Shown here piece after piece: positions 25,879-35,064 of a stretch of 64,000 nt of DNA (the first letter of the stretch is position 1; every line of letters starts with the position of its first letter). The DNA is from Corynebacterium meridianum (GTDB taxonomy: Bacteria > Actinomycetota > Actinomycetes > Mycobacteriales > Mycobacteriaceae). The notes under the pieces were generated by a model. It did no database searches. It was given only the letters and a program-made list of their open reading frames with translations, and was not told the DNA's origin. The translations under genes were made by a program, and so were the position numbers. Where the stretch lies: the NCBI RefSeq assembly GCF_016342265.1, contig NZ_JAEIOS010000015.1:1-64000 (forward strand). Direction: 5' to 3'.

Positions 25879-26475
25879 GTGAACGACCAGACGACCGAGA
25901 AGGCGCAGCACCTCATCGACAGCGGGGAGATCGATGATGTCCTCGATGAATTGGGGCAGCGCATCCTCAACGGGGCCATAGTCGAGCTGGAGGAAGCCAC
26001 CGAGCATCTCGTCGAGCAGCTTTTGAATTCCCGACTCGACTGCCGCGACACCCGCGGTTCGGTGACCGACGTCTCCGAGGTGCTCGCGAGGCACGTCTGG
26101 GGAAACTGCGAACGTACCGCCCGGCGGTGGGCGGACCAGACGACCGACGCCGACCGGTTGCTCGCAGCCTTCGCCGCGCTGCGGGATGCGGGGATCGTCT
26201 CCGGGATGTTCACCAACTGGAGGGCGATGGACATCCCGCCGGAGAGCCGCGGTGCGGTCCTCATCCGCCGCGACGAATGGCAGGACCTGAGCTTCCTGCG
26301 CAGGAGGCGCCTACCGGTCAGCTTCGCCGGTGTCACCGAGGACGAGGCCGAGATCGGTCTCGAGCTCACCCGGGCGTTCCGGGAGGCCGGTCTGGCCGCG
26401 TCGGCACCGAATCACGGCAAGGTGACCGTCCGGGTGTTGTGGAAGTGGCACGTCCCGGAGCTCGCGAACGCCTGA
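25879..26475 (+). CDS. Unrecognised protein, possibly DUF6891-like
   Basis: 198 residues, soluble, no signal peptide. It is helical and acidic at the N-terminus (NDQTTEKAQHLIDSGEIDDVLDELGQRIL), and the C-terminal half ends EAGLAASAPNHGKVTVRVLWKWHVPEL. The general layout recalls DUF6891 proteins, but I am not sure. The GTG at 25879 has GGAGGA (25864-25869) at a good distance. It stands alone between the divergent HAD gene and ldh. Confidence 0.6.
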   Translation: MNDQTTEKAQHLIDSGEIDDVLDELGQRILNGAIVELEEATEHLVEQLLNSRLDCRDTRGSVTDVSEVLARHVWGNCERTARRWADQTTDADRLLAAFAALRDAGIVSGMFTNWRAMDIPPESRGAVLIRRDEWQDLSFLRRRRLPVSFAGVTEDEAEIGLELTRAFREAGLAASAPNHGKVTVRVLWKWHVPELANA

Positions 26476-26673
26476 TCGGGTTCCGCGACTGAAGCGCGAT
26501 CGGCGGAGTGACGCTGTTTTTGGGGATGGCCGGGCACGTTTGAGGGATAGATTCCTCACATTTTCCACATGAAGCAACACAAACGGGCATTATGGGAAGT
26601 GGAAGAACGTACTGCGCCGGTTCGTCGGCGCCCATCAGCCGGTACCACCGGGGCCGGCAGGGAGAAGGTATCC

Positions 26674-27633
26674 ATGAAGGTCAGTGTCGGTAACAAGATT
26701 GTTCTCATCGGCGCCGGCGACGTCGGAGTCGCCTACGCTTTCGCCCTCATCAACCAGGGAATCTGTGATCACCTCGCCATCATCGACATCGATGAGAAGA
26801 AGCTCGAGGGCAACGTCATGGATCTCAACCACGGCGTTGTCTGGGCCCCCTCCCGGACGAAGGTCACCAAGGGCACCTACGCGGACTGCGAGGACGCCGC
26901 CATGGTCGTCATCTGCGCCGGCGCTGCCCAGAAGCCGGGTGAGACCCGCCTCCAGCTCGTCGACAAGAACATGAAGATCATGAAGTCCATCGTCGATGAC
27001 GTCATGGCCAACGGCTTCGACGGAATCTTCCTGGTGGCCTCCAACCCGGTGGACATCCTCACCTACGCCTGCTGGAAGGACTCCGGCCTGCCCGCCCACC
27101 GCGTCATCGGTTCGGGCACCGTCCTCGACTCCGCCCGGTTCCGCTACATGCTGGGCGAGATGTACGAGGTCGCACCGACCTCCGTGCACTCCTACATCAT
27201 CGGTGAGCACGGTGACACCGAGCTGCCCGTCCTCTCCTCGGCGACGATCGCCGGTGTCTCCATGCGCAAGCAGCTGGAGAAGGATCCGGAACTCGAACCC
27301 AAGCTGGAGCGGATCTTCGAGGACACCCGCGATATGGCGTACAAGATCATCGACGCCAAGGGGTCCACCTCCTACGGCATCGGCATGGGCCTGGCCCGCA
27401 TCAGTCGTGCCATCCTCCAGAACCAGGACGTCGCCGTCCCGGTCTCCGCGCTGCTGCGCGGTGAGTACGGCGAGGAGAACATCTACATCGGCACCCCGGC
27501 GATCGTGAACCGCCGCGGTATCCGCCGTGTCGTGGAGCTGGAGCTCACCGAGCACGAGATGGACCGCTTCAAGCACTCGGCCAACACCCTCCGGGAGATC
27601 CAGGAGAAGTTCTTCCCGGCAGAGGAGAAGTAG
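26674..27633 (+). CDS. ldh: L-lactate dehydrogenase
   Basis: 319 residues. Rossmann motif [14 protein letters not shown] (GxGxxG) at ~9-22 and NAD-specific acidic residues in [12 protein letters not shown]. The loop with substrate Arg is [12 protein letters not shown], then [11 protein letters not shown] and catalytic His in SYIIGEHGD. Interconverts pyruvate and L-lactate with NADH. The ATG at 26674 follows GGGAGAAGG; the frame opening at 26569 is the leader. It is transcribed alone here. Confidence 0.95.
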   Translation: MKVSVGNKIVLIGAGDVGVAYAFALINQGICDHLAIIDIDEKKLEGNVMDLNHGVVWAPSRTKVTKGTYADCEDAAMVVICAGAAQKPGETRLQLVDKNMKIMKSIVDDVMANGFDGIFLVASNPVDILTYACWKDSGLPAHRVIGSGTVLDSARFRYMLGEMYEVAPTSVHSYIIGEHGDTELPVLSSATIAGVSMRKQLEKDPELEPKLERIFEDTRDMAYKIIDAKGSTSYGIGMGLARISRAILQNQDVAVPVSALLRGEYGEENIYIGTPAIVNRRGIRRVVELELTEHEMDRFKHSANTLREIQEKFFPAEEK

Positions 27634-27775
27634 CGACTGCGCGCTGTCCGGGTTTCCGACCACGGTGCTTCCTGGGTCGGCCGGCCAGATGCGCGGCACC
27701 GTCATTCACGGCCGACACCGATCTTCCGGCTGTACATCTCTGAATTGTGCCAGTTCACATCGGAGATCCGCTGTG

Positions 27776-27836
27776 TAGAACAGGGGCTAACGGGTGACCC
27801 TTCATCAGGTCACCCGTTAGCCCCTGTTCTAGTTTT
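27776..27836 (+). terminator. 24-bp perfect hairpin with T-tract
   Basis: TAGAACAGGGGCTAACGG... (27776-27799) is perfectly complementary to 27808-27831 across an 8-base loop, followed by GTTTTT. It could end the ldh transcript, 140 bases away. The perfect 24-bp stem is unusually long for a simple terminator. Confidence 0.7.
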
Positions 27837-27929
27837 TACTGGCGAAGTGTTTGTTTTGCATATAACACTTGAGGCTGTAGGGGATGGTTGTCCAACCTGA
27901 AAAGCCTCGTCCACCGGAAGGATTCCACC

Positions 27930-28883
27930 ATGAGAAACACCAGGCAGCGCCGCAGAATGAGAATGGGAGCTTCTCTTCTTTCGGCAGGTACCGTACTCGC
28001 AGCCATTGCGGCGCCCGCATCGGCGGCCATCGACACAACCTGTGACAAGAACTCCTATGACTGCGTTACGGTCGAGGGCTACGGACCGTACACCGATACC
28101 TGGGCTGACAAGTACTACATCGGAGGAAAACACAACTGCACCCGGTACGCCGCCTACGTCATGGCCAAGCGGGGACTGGAAGACCCGGGACATAGCTGGG
28201 GTAACGCGGTGGAATGGTGGGAGAACGCCCCAGGCGAGAAGAACAATGAACCCGCAGTCGGGGCTATCGCCTACTTCGACGCTGAATGGACCACGACGTA
28301 TTTCGGCGCAGAGTCGAACCTCGGACATGTGGGCATCGTGGACAAGGTCAACGATGATGGCTCCGTTGAGGTTTCGTGGGATTCGTGGGCACCACCGAAG
28401 ACTGCGGTTCAGGTTTACAGCGGTGATCAGCTTCCGACCGGCTACATCCACATCCGGGATGAGGAAGGCGACAAAGCCGGAGACGACGAGGGTGAGGCCG
28501 GTGAGGGCCAGGTCGGCGGGGGTGAAACCGATGGCAGTGACACAGCAGACAGTGGGGACACAAGTGACTCTGCGGGTGGTGGCGACAACCAGGGCGGCGA
28601 TACCGGTGGTGAGGGAACCGACGATCAGGGCGGCACGCCGGGTGACGGGATCAAGGTAGACGTCGGAGACATCACCAACTCCAGTGGAAACACCTTCAAT
28701 TCCAGCGAAAACTCCATCGGAGGAGGCGACCTGCTATCCAGCTCCTCGGACAAGGAGGGGGACAGCACCATGAAGCCGGGAGCTATCCTCGCGTTCGCGG
28801 GAGCACTCATCGCCGTTCTCGTCGGGCTTCTCGGTGCCATGCCGGGCTTCTCGGCGATACTCGGAGCTCTGGCACACCGCTGA
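27930..28883 (+). CDS. Secreted CHAP-domain hydrolase with acidic Gly-rich tail and C-terminal membrane segment
   Basis: 317 residues. A Sec signal peptide (basic start, then SAGTVLAAIAAPASA) precedes a CHAP amidase/endopeptidase domain with catalytic Cys70 (HNCTRYAAYVM) and His133 (LGHVGIVDKV). Then comes a ~110-residue Asp/Glu/Gly/Ser/Thr-rich linker with no fold, and a C-terminal hydrophobic segment (GAILAFAGALIAVLVGLLGAMPGFSAILGAL) that probably anchors it in the membrane or envelope. Likely cleaves peptidoglycan cross-links or stems at the surface. ATG at 27930 after AAGGA; a -10-like TATAAC (27861-27866) lies upstream. Confidence 0.82.
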   Translation: MRNTRQRRRMRMGASLLSAGTVLAAIAAPASAAIDTTCDKNSYDCVTVEGYGPYTDTWADKYYIGGKHNCTRYAAYVMAKRGLEDPGHSWGNAVEWWENAPGEKNNEPAVGAIAYFDAEWTTTYFGAESNLGHVGIVDKVNDDGSVEVSWDSWAPPKTAVQVYSGDQLPTGYIHIRDEEGDKAGDDEGEAGEGQVGGGETDGSDTADSGDTSDSAGGGDNQGGDTGGEGTDDQGGTPGDGIKVDVGDITNSSGNTFNSSENSIGGGDLLSSSSDKEGDSTMKPGAILAFAGALIAVLVGLLGAMPGFSAILGALAHR

Positions 28884-28982
28884 TCGGTAGCCTGGAAAGA
28901 CTAGACGGACCGGGGTGGGGAGTCTCAGGACCTCCCGCCCCGGTCCTTCTCGTTCCGCTCCGGGGAATGGAAGAATCAACGC

Positions 28983-29726
28983 GTGCCCAACGAACCATCA
29001 ACGTCCAGAACCCGAATCATCGCGCACCGCGGTGACTGCGAGAACCACCCGGAGATGACCATGCCGGCGTTCGAATCCGCGCTCGCACTCGGCGCGGACG
29101 GCATCGAGTGCGACGTACGGCTCAGCTCCTGCGGAACGGCCGTGTGCATCCACGATCCCGTGGTGAACCGCGTGAGCGACGGATCCGGCCGCGTGTCCGC
29201 CCTGAGTCTCGCGGAACTGGACCGCCTCAACTTCGGCACCCCGAGCGACCCGCAACCGCCGGTCCGACTCGACGATCTCCTGGAGCTCATCTCAGAGTAT
29301 CCGGACCGTGAACTGTTCATCGAAACGAAGCATCCCCTCCGCTTCGGACGGGAGCTCGAAGAGCAGATCGCGCTGCGGCTGAGATACTTCGGGCTCCTCG
29401 AAGACCCCCGTATCCGGATCATCTCCTTCTCCACCCTGTCCATCCTCCGGATGCGGCAGCTCGCTCCCGCGATCCAGAGGATCCACCTCCGCCGGGACCG
29501 GTGCCCCGTCTACGACCCTGTGGTGTACGCCCGCGGCGCGGTGGCCGGCTGGGGCATCTCCGTGGGCAGAGCCAGGGAGAAGCCGTCCCGGATCGGGTAC
29601 CGCGGGCTTCCCGGGTACATGTGGACCGTGGACGATCCGGCCGACATGGCCTGGGTTGCGGACCACGGCGTGCGGTGGATGGCCACCAATCGACCCGGCA
29701 CAGCAAGGCGGGTGCTCGGGTGGTAG
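28983..29726 (+). CDS. glpQ2: Glycerophosphodiester phosphodiesterase
   Basis: 247 residues with the GDPD signature: IAHRGDCENHPEMTMPAFESALALGADGIECDVRLSSCGTAVCIHDPVV supplies the catalytic His pair and Ca/Mg-binding Glu/Asp. Releases glycerol-3-phosphate from deacylated phospholipids. No signal peptide, so cytosolic. The start is GTG at 28983. By recalled gene order (ldh - glpQ2 - ... - lcpB - pheA) it is the glpQ2 of C. glutamicum. Confidence 0.88.
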   Translation: MPNEPSTSRTRIIAHRGDCENHPEMTMPAFESALALGADGIECDVRLSSCGTAVCIHDPVVNRVSDGSGRVSALSLAELDRLNFGTPSDPQPPVRLDDLLELISEYPDRELFIETKHPLRFGRELEEQIALRLRYFGLLEDPRIRIISFSTLSILRMRQLAPAIQRIHLRRDRCPVYDPVVYARGAVAGWGISVGRAREKPSRIGYRGLPGYMWTVDDPADMAWVADHGVRWMATNRPGTARRVLGW

Positions 29727-29749
29727 CACCCGGGGCAGGTCCCTGCGGG

Positions 29750-29755
29750 TATCTT
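29750..29755 (+). promoter_or_regulatory. -10 element of the DUF5926 gene
   Basis: TATCTT ends 6 bases before the ATG at 29762 and no ribosome site is present, indicating a leaderless mRNA. Confidence 0.5.
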
Positions 29756-29761
29756 CTAGGC

Positions 29762-30676
29762 ATGGCCAAAAAGAAGAAGAATGAGAATCTGCCCGAGGGC
29801 ATGAGCCGCCGCCAGGCGAAGCTCGCCGCCCGCGCCGCTGAACGCGCCGCACTCGACCGGGACCCCCGCCCCTACGACGGTCTCGCCATGGAGGCGGACC
29901 TGGTGGCATTGCAGGAGTTCGTTCCCTCGGCTACCGCCAAGCTCACGGTGACGGGCCTCGACGAGCCCGTCACCCTCTGCACCGTCCTGCCCGGTGCCGT
30001 CGCCGCAGTCGTCCGCGAGGACGCCGACGGAGGCATCGAGCGCCTCGTGGCGCTCCAGGTGCAGGCACACAGCCACAACCCCGGCCGGGATCTCGCCTAC
30101 GCGATCAACTGGGTGAAGGACGCGGAGAGCGGACAGACCCTCGAGTCGACTGTCGCGGACGGCAACCAGCCCGACCTCAAGGAGCTGATCGATCCCGCCG
30201 CCACCCTGGACGCGACCGCACACGACACCTTCGACTGGTGGCTCGCCGAGGGAAACACCCTCGATCCGCGCCTCAAGCAGGGCATCGAGCAGGCCAACGC
30301 GGCGGTCATGCCCTCCGAGGAGATCGCCGCCGACGTCGAGGGCACGATCTGGTGGATCGACCCGGGTGAGAAGGCCCATGTCCGGTGGGTCCGTCTCGAG
30401 AACGAGGACAAGCTCATCGCCGCCCTCGCCCGCATCGCCGCCGCCGGAGAACTCAACCTCGGCGAGGGAACCAAGTTCGCCGGTGTGTTCCGCACCCACG
30501 GTCTCGCCGTGCCGGTGTTCGATCTCCCCCGGGAAATCGCCCCGGCCGAATTCACCACCCCGCTCGAGGCTCTGGACAAGAAGATCAACCGGGAGCTCGC
30601 CAACGACGCCGAGCTCACCGCCGACGAGCGCAAGCAGCTCGACAACATCAAGTCCCGCCAGGTCACCATCCGGTAG
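29762..30676 (+). CDS. DUF5926-family protein
   Basis: 304 residues, starting with a Lys-run (MAKKKKNENLPEGMSRRQAKLAARAAERAAL) and continuing as a soluble alpha/beta protein with a long acidic middle and TPLEALDKKINRELANDAELTADER near the end. The family is found throughout actinobacteria, in cytosolic context, with no known function. Leaderless start at 29762. Confidence 0.78.
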   Translation: MAKKKKNENLPEGMSRRQAKLAARAAERAALDRDPRPYDGLAMEADLVALQEFVPSATAKLTVTGLDEPVTLCTVLPGAVAAVVREDADGGIERLVALQVQAHSHNPGRDLAYAINWVKDAESGQTLESTVADGNQPDLKELIDPAATLDATAHDTFDWWLAEGNTLDPRLKQGIEQANAAVMPSEEIAADVEGTIWWIDPGEKAHVRWVRLENEDKLIAALARIAAAGELNLGEGTKFAGVFRTHGLAVPVFDLPREIAPAEFTTPLEALDKKINRELANDAELTADERKQLDNIKSRQVTIR

Positions 30677-30694
30677 CAGCATCCGGGAGACATG

Positions 30695-30738
30695 AAAGAA
30701 GACCCGGTCACCGGAGAAACGGTGACCGGGTCTTCTTT
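30695..30738. terminator. Bidirectional terminator
   Basis: GAAGACCCGGTCACC (30698-30712) pairs with GGTGACCGGGTCTTC (30721-30735), flanked by AAA on the left and TTT on the right. It can serve both the DUF5926 gene and the convergent lcp gene. Confidence 0.85.
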
Positions 30739-30757
30739 ACCCGTTGAAGCCGCCGAT

Positions 30758-32122
30758 TCACCGTAGTGAATCGAACAGGGACCGAGCGGCGGTGTCATCC
30801 CACAGCACGACATTGCCCACCGCGGTGTCCTGGAAACCCCCGACCGGGACGGTCTCGGTGACGACACCCGAGCGTATAGCCAGAGCCAGTCGGGCCAGGT
30901 TCCAGATGTGGTCGCCTGTGCCCACCGTGAACGTACCGCTCGCGCGGCTGATCAACGGACCCAGCCGGAACGGATTGAGCAGCGTCGTCGGATCCGTTGC
31001 CTTCTCCATCAGCGCGGAGAGGAACTCCCGCTGATGGGAGACCCGGTCGAGGTCCCCCATCGCGAATGCACGGCTACGGACATACCCGAGAGCGTCGGGG
31101 CCATCGAATTTCTGGCACCCCGCGGGAAGATCGATGTTCGCCAGCGGATCGTTGATGGCCTCTGTCACGCACATCTCGACCCCGCCGACCGCGTCGACCA
31201 GACCGGCGAAACCACCGAAACCGATCTCCGCGTAGTGGTCGATCCGGAGCCCGGTCGCCTGCTCGACCGTCTCCGTGAGCAGCTGCGGGCCACCGAACGT
31301 GAATGCCGAGTTGATCTTGTTCATCCCGTAACCCGGGACGTTGACATAGGAGTCACGGGGGATGGAGACGAGCGTCGGCTTCGATCCGCGGCCGTAGTGC
31401 AGCAGCATGATCGTGTCCGTGCGCCCCACCCCGATGTCCCCACCGGTGCCCAGTGTGTCGATCTCCTCCTGGGTGAGCCCCTGCCGCGAGTCGGAGCCGA
31501 CCAGCAGCCAGTTCGTGCCCGCTGTGTTCGCCACCTGCTGCGCGGGGGTCGCCTCGACACGGTTCAGCTTCGCGTCGGCCCACAACCCGATGACGACGGT
31601 CAGCGTGAGAACCACCCCGATGATGAGGAGAAACGGCGTCATGCACCCCATCCCGCAGCCACGTCGACGTCGGGGCCGGCGGGCTCGGGGGCCGGGCCCG
31701 AATTCCCGCCGTTCACCGCCGTGCCGCTCCGGACGTACCGGGCGCGCCGGAGGCTGGGAAGGCGGCGGAACCGGCGTCTCACGACGATAAGTCGGGGCGG
31801 GCCGGGCCTCCGGACGGTACTGGACGGGGCGCTCCGGGGGCGGGGTCGGCCGCGAGTACGGGGGACGTTCCTGCGGTCGGGGCGTGTAGCGGGGCTCCCC
31901 GCTGTCCCTGCGGGGTGGCCGTACCGGGCGATCCTGCTGTCGTTCGCGCGGGGACTGCCCCCCGCGCGCGTGCCGCCCGGCCTCCGGTCGCGGTCGGGAA
32001 GAACCGTCGGATCTGCGTCGCCGGACGGGCCGCCCGAATCGATCGAGTATGGGCCTGCCCCGACTGTCGCGGGCGATGTCGTCCGGTAGATCACCATGAT
32101 GGGACGGGCCTCGAGAATCCAT
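30758..32122 (-). CDS. lcpB: LytR-CpsA-Psr (LCP) family cell-wall glycopolymer ligase
   Basis: 454 residues. A ~155-residue cytoplasmic N-terminus very rich in Arg/Pro is followed by one transmembrane helix (TPFLLIIGVVLTLTVVIGLW). The extracytoplasmic LCP domain has NWLLVGSDSRQG, VGRTDTIMLLHYG, VSIPRDSYVNVPGYGMNKINSAF and ALGYVRSRAF, whose Arg and Asp residues bind the polyprenyl pyrophosphate. LCP enzymes join arabinogalactan, teichoic-acid-like or other polymers to peptidoglycan. Location near pheA fits lcpB of C. glutamicum. I prefer ATG 32122 (TAGGGT 7 bases before) over GTG 32131. It lies ~3 kb from the polysaccharide block. Confidence 0.88.
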   Translation of the reverse strand: MDSRGPSHHGDLPDDIARDSRGRPILDRFGRPVRRRRSDGSSRPRPEAGRHARGGQSPRERQQDRPVRPPRRDSGEPRYTPRPQERPPYSRPTPPPERPVQYRPEARPAPTYRRETPVPPPSQPPARPVRPERHGGERREFGPGPRARRPRRRRGCGMGCMTPFLLIIGVVLTLTVVIGLWADAKLNRVEATPAQQVANTAGTNWLLVGSDSRQGLTQEEIDTLGTGGDIGVGRTDTIMLLHYGRGSKPTLVSIPRDSYVNVPGYGMNKINSAFTFGGPQLLTETVEQATGLRIDHYAEIGFGGFAGLVDAVGGVEMCVTEAINDPLANIDLPAGCQKFDGPDALGYVRSRAFAMGDLDRVSHQREFLSALMEKATDPTTLLNPFRLGPLISRASGTFTVGTGDHIWNLARLALAIRSGVVTETVPVGGFQDTAVGNVVLWDDTAARSLFDSLR

Positions 32123-32142
32123 GGAAACCACCCTAGCGGAGA

Positions 32143-32907
32143 CTATGAAGCGAACAGTCCAGCCAGGCCCAGTGGTTCAACAAGTGTGCTGTAGCCGACG
32201 AACGCCACCGCATCGATCGCAAAATGCGCCACGATCAGCGGCCACACACGACGGGTACGGGTGAAGAACCAGGCGAACACGAGCCCCATCACGATGTTCC
32301 CCAGACCCGCGGAGAACCCCTGGTAGAGGTGATAACTCCCCCGCAGGAGCGCGGACGCCCCGATGACCGCAGGAGTCGACCAGCCGAGCTGGCGCAACCT
32401 GGTGAGCAGCCAGAACACCACCACGGTCTCCTCGGCGAACGCATTCGCGAAGGACCACACGAGCAGCACGGGAGCCTGCCACCACACCGAATCCAGAGTC
32501 GTGGGCACCACATGCCTACTGAGCCCCAGGTGCAACGCCGTCAGGTAGAAGACCAGTCCGGGAATACCGATCAATGCAGCCAAGCCGGCACCCCGCAGGC
32601 AGTCACCACCACGCAGTCTGGGAATCCGCACACCGGATCCGGACAGCAGGAAGACAACCAGCAGGCCCCAACCGGTGAGGACCGACGCCGAGCACAGCTG
32701 CAGCGCCAGATCCAGCCAGTGCACACCGGCTTTCGGCGCATTCAGAGTGATCTTCTGCGTGTTCAACGGTTCCGGTGCCAGAACCGCATCAAGCAGCCGG
32801 AGCGCCGAACGCACACCCGCCATGCCGAAGGTCACCAGCAGCACGACACCGATCTCCATGCGGATTCGGGGCACCGTCATCCGGGTGTCAGGTGTTTCCG
32901 TCATCAC
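32143..32907 (-). CDS. CPBP-family intramembrane protein (Abi/CAAX-like)
   Basis: 254 residues with 7-8 hydrophobic helices. The glutamyl-protease motifs are recognisable: FAEETVVVFW for motif 1 (the usual Arg of EExxxR is missing), SYHLYQG for the FxxxH-type motif 2 region, and HFAIDAV for motif 3. The family includes proteases and non-enzymatic scaffolds; the altered motif 1 leaves activity doubtful. It overlaps the amidase gene by 4 bases (32904-32907) and lies just upstream of lcpB on the same strand. Confidence 0.75.
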   Translation of the reverse strand: MMTETPDTRMTVPRIRMEIGVVLLVTFGMAGVRSALRLLDAVLAPEPLNTQKITLNAPKAGVHWLDLALQLCSASVLTGWGLLVVFLLSGSGVRIPRLRGGDCLRGAGLAALIGIPGLVFYLTALHLGLSRHVVPTTLDSVWWQAPVLLVWSFANAFAEETVVVFWLLTRLRQLGWSTPAVIGASALLRGSYHLYQGFSAGLGNIVMGLVFAWFFTRTRRVWPLIVAHFAIDAVAFVGYSTLVEPLGLAGLFAS

Positions 32908-34142
32908 GGATGCACCTGGGAGGCCACACCGAGCAATTCACCGAAGGACGCGCGCACGGACCCGAGCTGAACACCCACGGGCGGACGCCCCGCCACCGCA
33001 ACCGGTACGTTGACCGCGGCACCACCGGTCATGTTGAACAAGGTTGCCCACGGTGTCCAGCGGGTCTGCTCCGCGAAGTTCTCCGGCGGCTCCAACCGGG
33101 AGAAGTGGCCGATCTCCGGCGGATCGTGGGCCAGCGTCGGGGACAGGAGAACGTCGATGTCCCACGCGGACAGAATCGTCTGTAGAACGGCATCGAAATC
33201 GGCGACGGCCTCCGCACGCCGGGACTCGGACAGAGCCGATCCTCGCTCCCGCAGCCACTCGATGATGTCGCTCGCCGGACCGGGGATGTGGATGGAGCGG
33301 GAAGCCAGGACATCGGCGAAAGCCGCGAAGGGCCGTTCTCCGTACGGGCGGGACACCTCGTGGACCCGGTGACCCAGATCAGACAGGCGATCAGCAACCG
33401 TGCACACGGTTGACACCATCACCGGACTGACCGCCCCGTCACCGTGCAGTGGTTCCACCAGCACACCGATCCGCAGGGACCGTCTCACCGGAGAAACACC
33501 GAACACGAATGCCGCGTCCGCGACCGAGCGGGTGATGAACCCCTGCGCGGTGGGGGAACCTCCGGAACTATCGTGCGGTGGCTTGACGCCCACGGTGCCC
33601 GTTGCGGCCGCGGGTACCCGGATCGAACCGCCGCCGTCAGAGGCGTGGGCAACATCCGCAAGACCGAGCGCCACCGCCGCGGCCGCGCCTCCCGAGGAAC
33701 CACCCGGTGTCCGCCCCGGCCACAGCGGGTTCGCCACGGCAGGCATCCCGACCGGTTCGCAGTAAGCCGTCATACCCATCTCGGAAGTCTGGGTCTTGCC
33801 AGGAATGATGATGCCGGCCTTGAGGAGCTGAGCGGCCCATAGGTCCGTCTCCGGGGGCATTTCCGTCCGGGTGACGGAACCATACGAACACGGAAAACCG
33901 GCGACGGTCATGAGATCCTTGATTGGAAGCACCAGACCATGGAGCCTGCCTCGCTGGTCTGTGGGAACCGAATCGAGGAAACGGGCACGGCGTAGCGCCA
34001 GCTCTGGATCAACGGAGACGAATCCGTGGGTAGATGCAGAGCGCTCGGTAATGTCTGACAGGCGCTTCTCCACGGTTCGAGTGAGATCCCCGGAAACGGC
34101 GCGAAGCCGATCCGCGAGCGGGGCTAGGGGGCTGTTGGCCAT
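32904..34142 (-). CDS. Amidase-signature family enzyme
   Basis: 412 residues with the Ser-cisSer-Lys triad: Lys75 in LPIKDL, cis-Ser149 in GGSSGG (147-152) and nucleophile Ser173 in DGGGSIRVPAA. Hydrolyses an amide in the cytosol; the substrate cannot be read from sequence. It is slightly short for the family (usually 450-500), as the C-terminal half is compact. It is too far from a gatA-type neighbourhood to be the Glu-tRNA amidotransferase subunit. Confidence 0.85.
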   Translation of the reverse strand: MANSPLAPLADRLRAVSGDLTRTVEKRLSDITERSASTHGFVSVDPELALRRARFLDSVPTDQRGRLHGLVLPIKDLMTVAGFPCSYGSVTRTEMPPETDLWAAQLLKAGIIIPGKTQTSEMGMTAYCEPVGMPAVANPLWPGRTPGGSSGGAAAAVALGLADVAHASDGGGSIRVPAAATGTVGVKPPHDSSGGSPTAQGFITRSVADAAFVFGVSPVRRSLRIGVLVEPLHGDGAVSPVMVSTVCTVADRLSDLGHRVHEVSRPYGERPFAAFADVLASRSIHIPGPASDIIEWLRERGSALSESRRAEAVADFDAVLQTILSAWDIDVLLSPTLAHDPPEIGHFSRLEPPENFAEQTRWTPWATLFNMTGGAAVNVPVAVAGRPPVGVQLGSVRASFGELLGVASQVHP

Positions 34143-34201
34143 GCAGAGCAGGTTACCCCGCCAGGGTGGGCGAACGCGGGTAGGCCACTACACTGCAATA
34201 C

Positions 34202-35062
34202 ATGAGTACAGTCGTCGCCTACCTGGGACCCGAAGGAACATTCACCGAGGCAGCGCTGCTGGAATTCCAAAGGCGAGGAACCTTCGGGCCAGGCGAGGTC
34301 GCGAAATTCCCCGTGGATAGCCCTCATGAAGCACTGGACGCGGTGCGGTCCGGCACAGCGCAGTACGCGTGTGTCGCAATCGAGAACTCGGTCGACGGGC
34401 CTGTCACACACACCTTCGATGCGTTGGCCGACGGTGAAGGTGTGCGGATCTTCGCGGAGACCGAGATCGAAATCAGTTTCTCGGTGATGGTCCGTCCGGG
34501 AACCTCAGCCAGCGAGGTACGTACCTTCACTACCCATCCGGTGGCCCGACAGCAGGTACGACACTGGACGGACTGTGCGTTTCCCGAGGCAGAGTTCATT
34601 CCGGCCTCCTCCAACGCCGCAGCAGCGAAGGCCGTTGCGGAGGGAAGATCTGATGCCGCTATCGCGCCCCACCGTGCAGCGGAGATCTTCGCTCTAGAGG
34701 CGATCGCGGAAAAAGTAGTCGATGTTCCAGGCGCTAGAACACGGTTCGTCGTTGTAGGGGGCCTTCACACCCCACCGCCTCCGACAGGAAACGACCGGAG
34801 CGCCTTGGTATTCACCCTCCCGAACAAACCGGGGGCACTCGTATCGGCGTTGACGGTTTTTTCGTCACGGGGGATCGACCTCGCCCGGATTGAGTCTCGT
34901 CCGACACGGACTGCGTTGGGTACGTACCGATTCCACATCGACATAGCGGGACATATTGAGGAACCGAAGGTTACGGAGGCATTTCAGGTTCTCAGTGGGA
35001 TCGCAGATGATCTCACTTATCTTGGATCGTGGCCTGCGACGGTAAGTCCCGCACGAACTTAG
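34202..35062 (+). CDS. pheA: Prephenate dehydratase
   Basis: 286 residues. The catalytic domain begins VAYLGPEGTFTEAALLEF and contains the ENSVDGPVTHTFDAL segment and the essential Thr180-Arg181-Phe182 motif. A C-terminal ACT domain (LPNKPGALVSALTVFSSRGIDLARIESRPT) gives phenylalanine feedback, as its ESRP motif indicates. Converts prephenate to phenylpyruvate. It is monofunctional (no chorismate mutase), as in corynebacteria. Its stop lies 2 bases from that of the convergent glycosyltransferase gene, marking the abrupt edge of the polysaccharide block. Confidence 0.95.
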   Translation: MSTVVAYLGPEGTFTEAALLEFQRRGTFGPGEVAKFPVDSPHEALDAVRSGTAQYACVAIENSVDGPVTHTFDALADGEGVRIFAETEIEISFSVMVRPGTSASEVRTFTTHPVARQQVRHWTDCAFPEAEFIPASSNAAAAKAVAEGRSDAAIAPHRAAEIFALEAIAEKVVDVPGARTRFVVVGGLHTPPPPTGNDRSALVFTLPNKPGALVSALTVFSSRGIDLARIESRPTRTALGTYRFHIDIAGHIEEPKVTEAFQVLSGIADDLTYLGSWPATVSPART

Positions 35063-35064
35063 CC

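Noticed and set aside
25752-26369. N-terminal extension of the HAD phosphatase frame
   Set aside because: The HAD motif I begins at GTG 25751 and the upstream frame is antisense to another gene.
30908-32089. 393-codon plus-strand frame
   Set aside because: Antisense to the LCP gene, which carries clear catalytic motifs.
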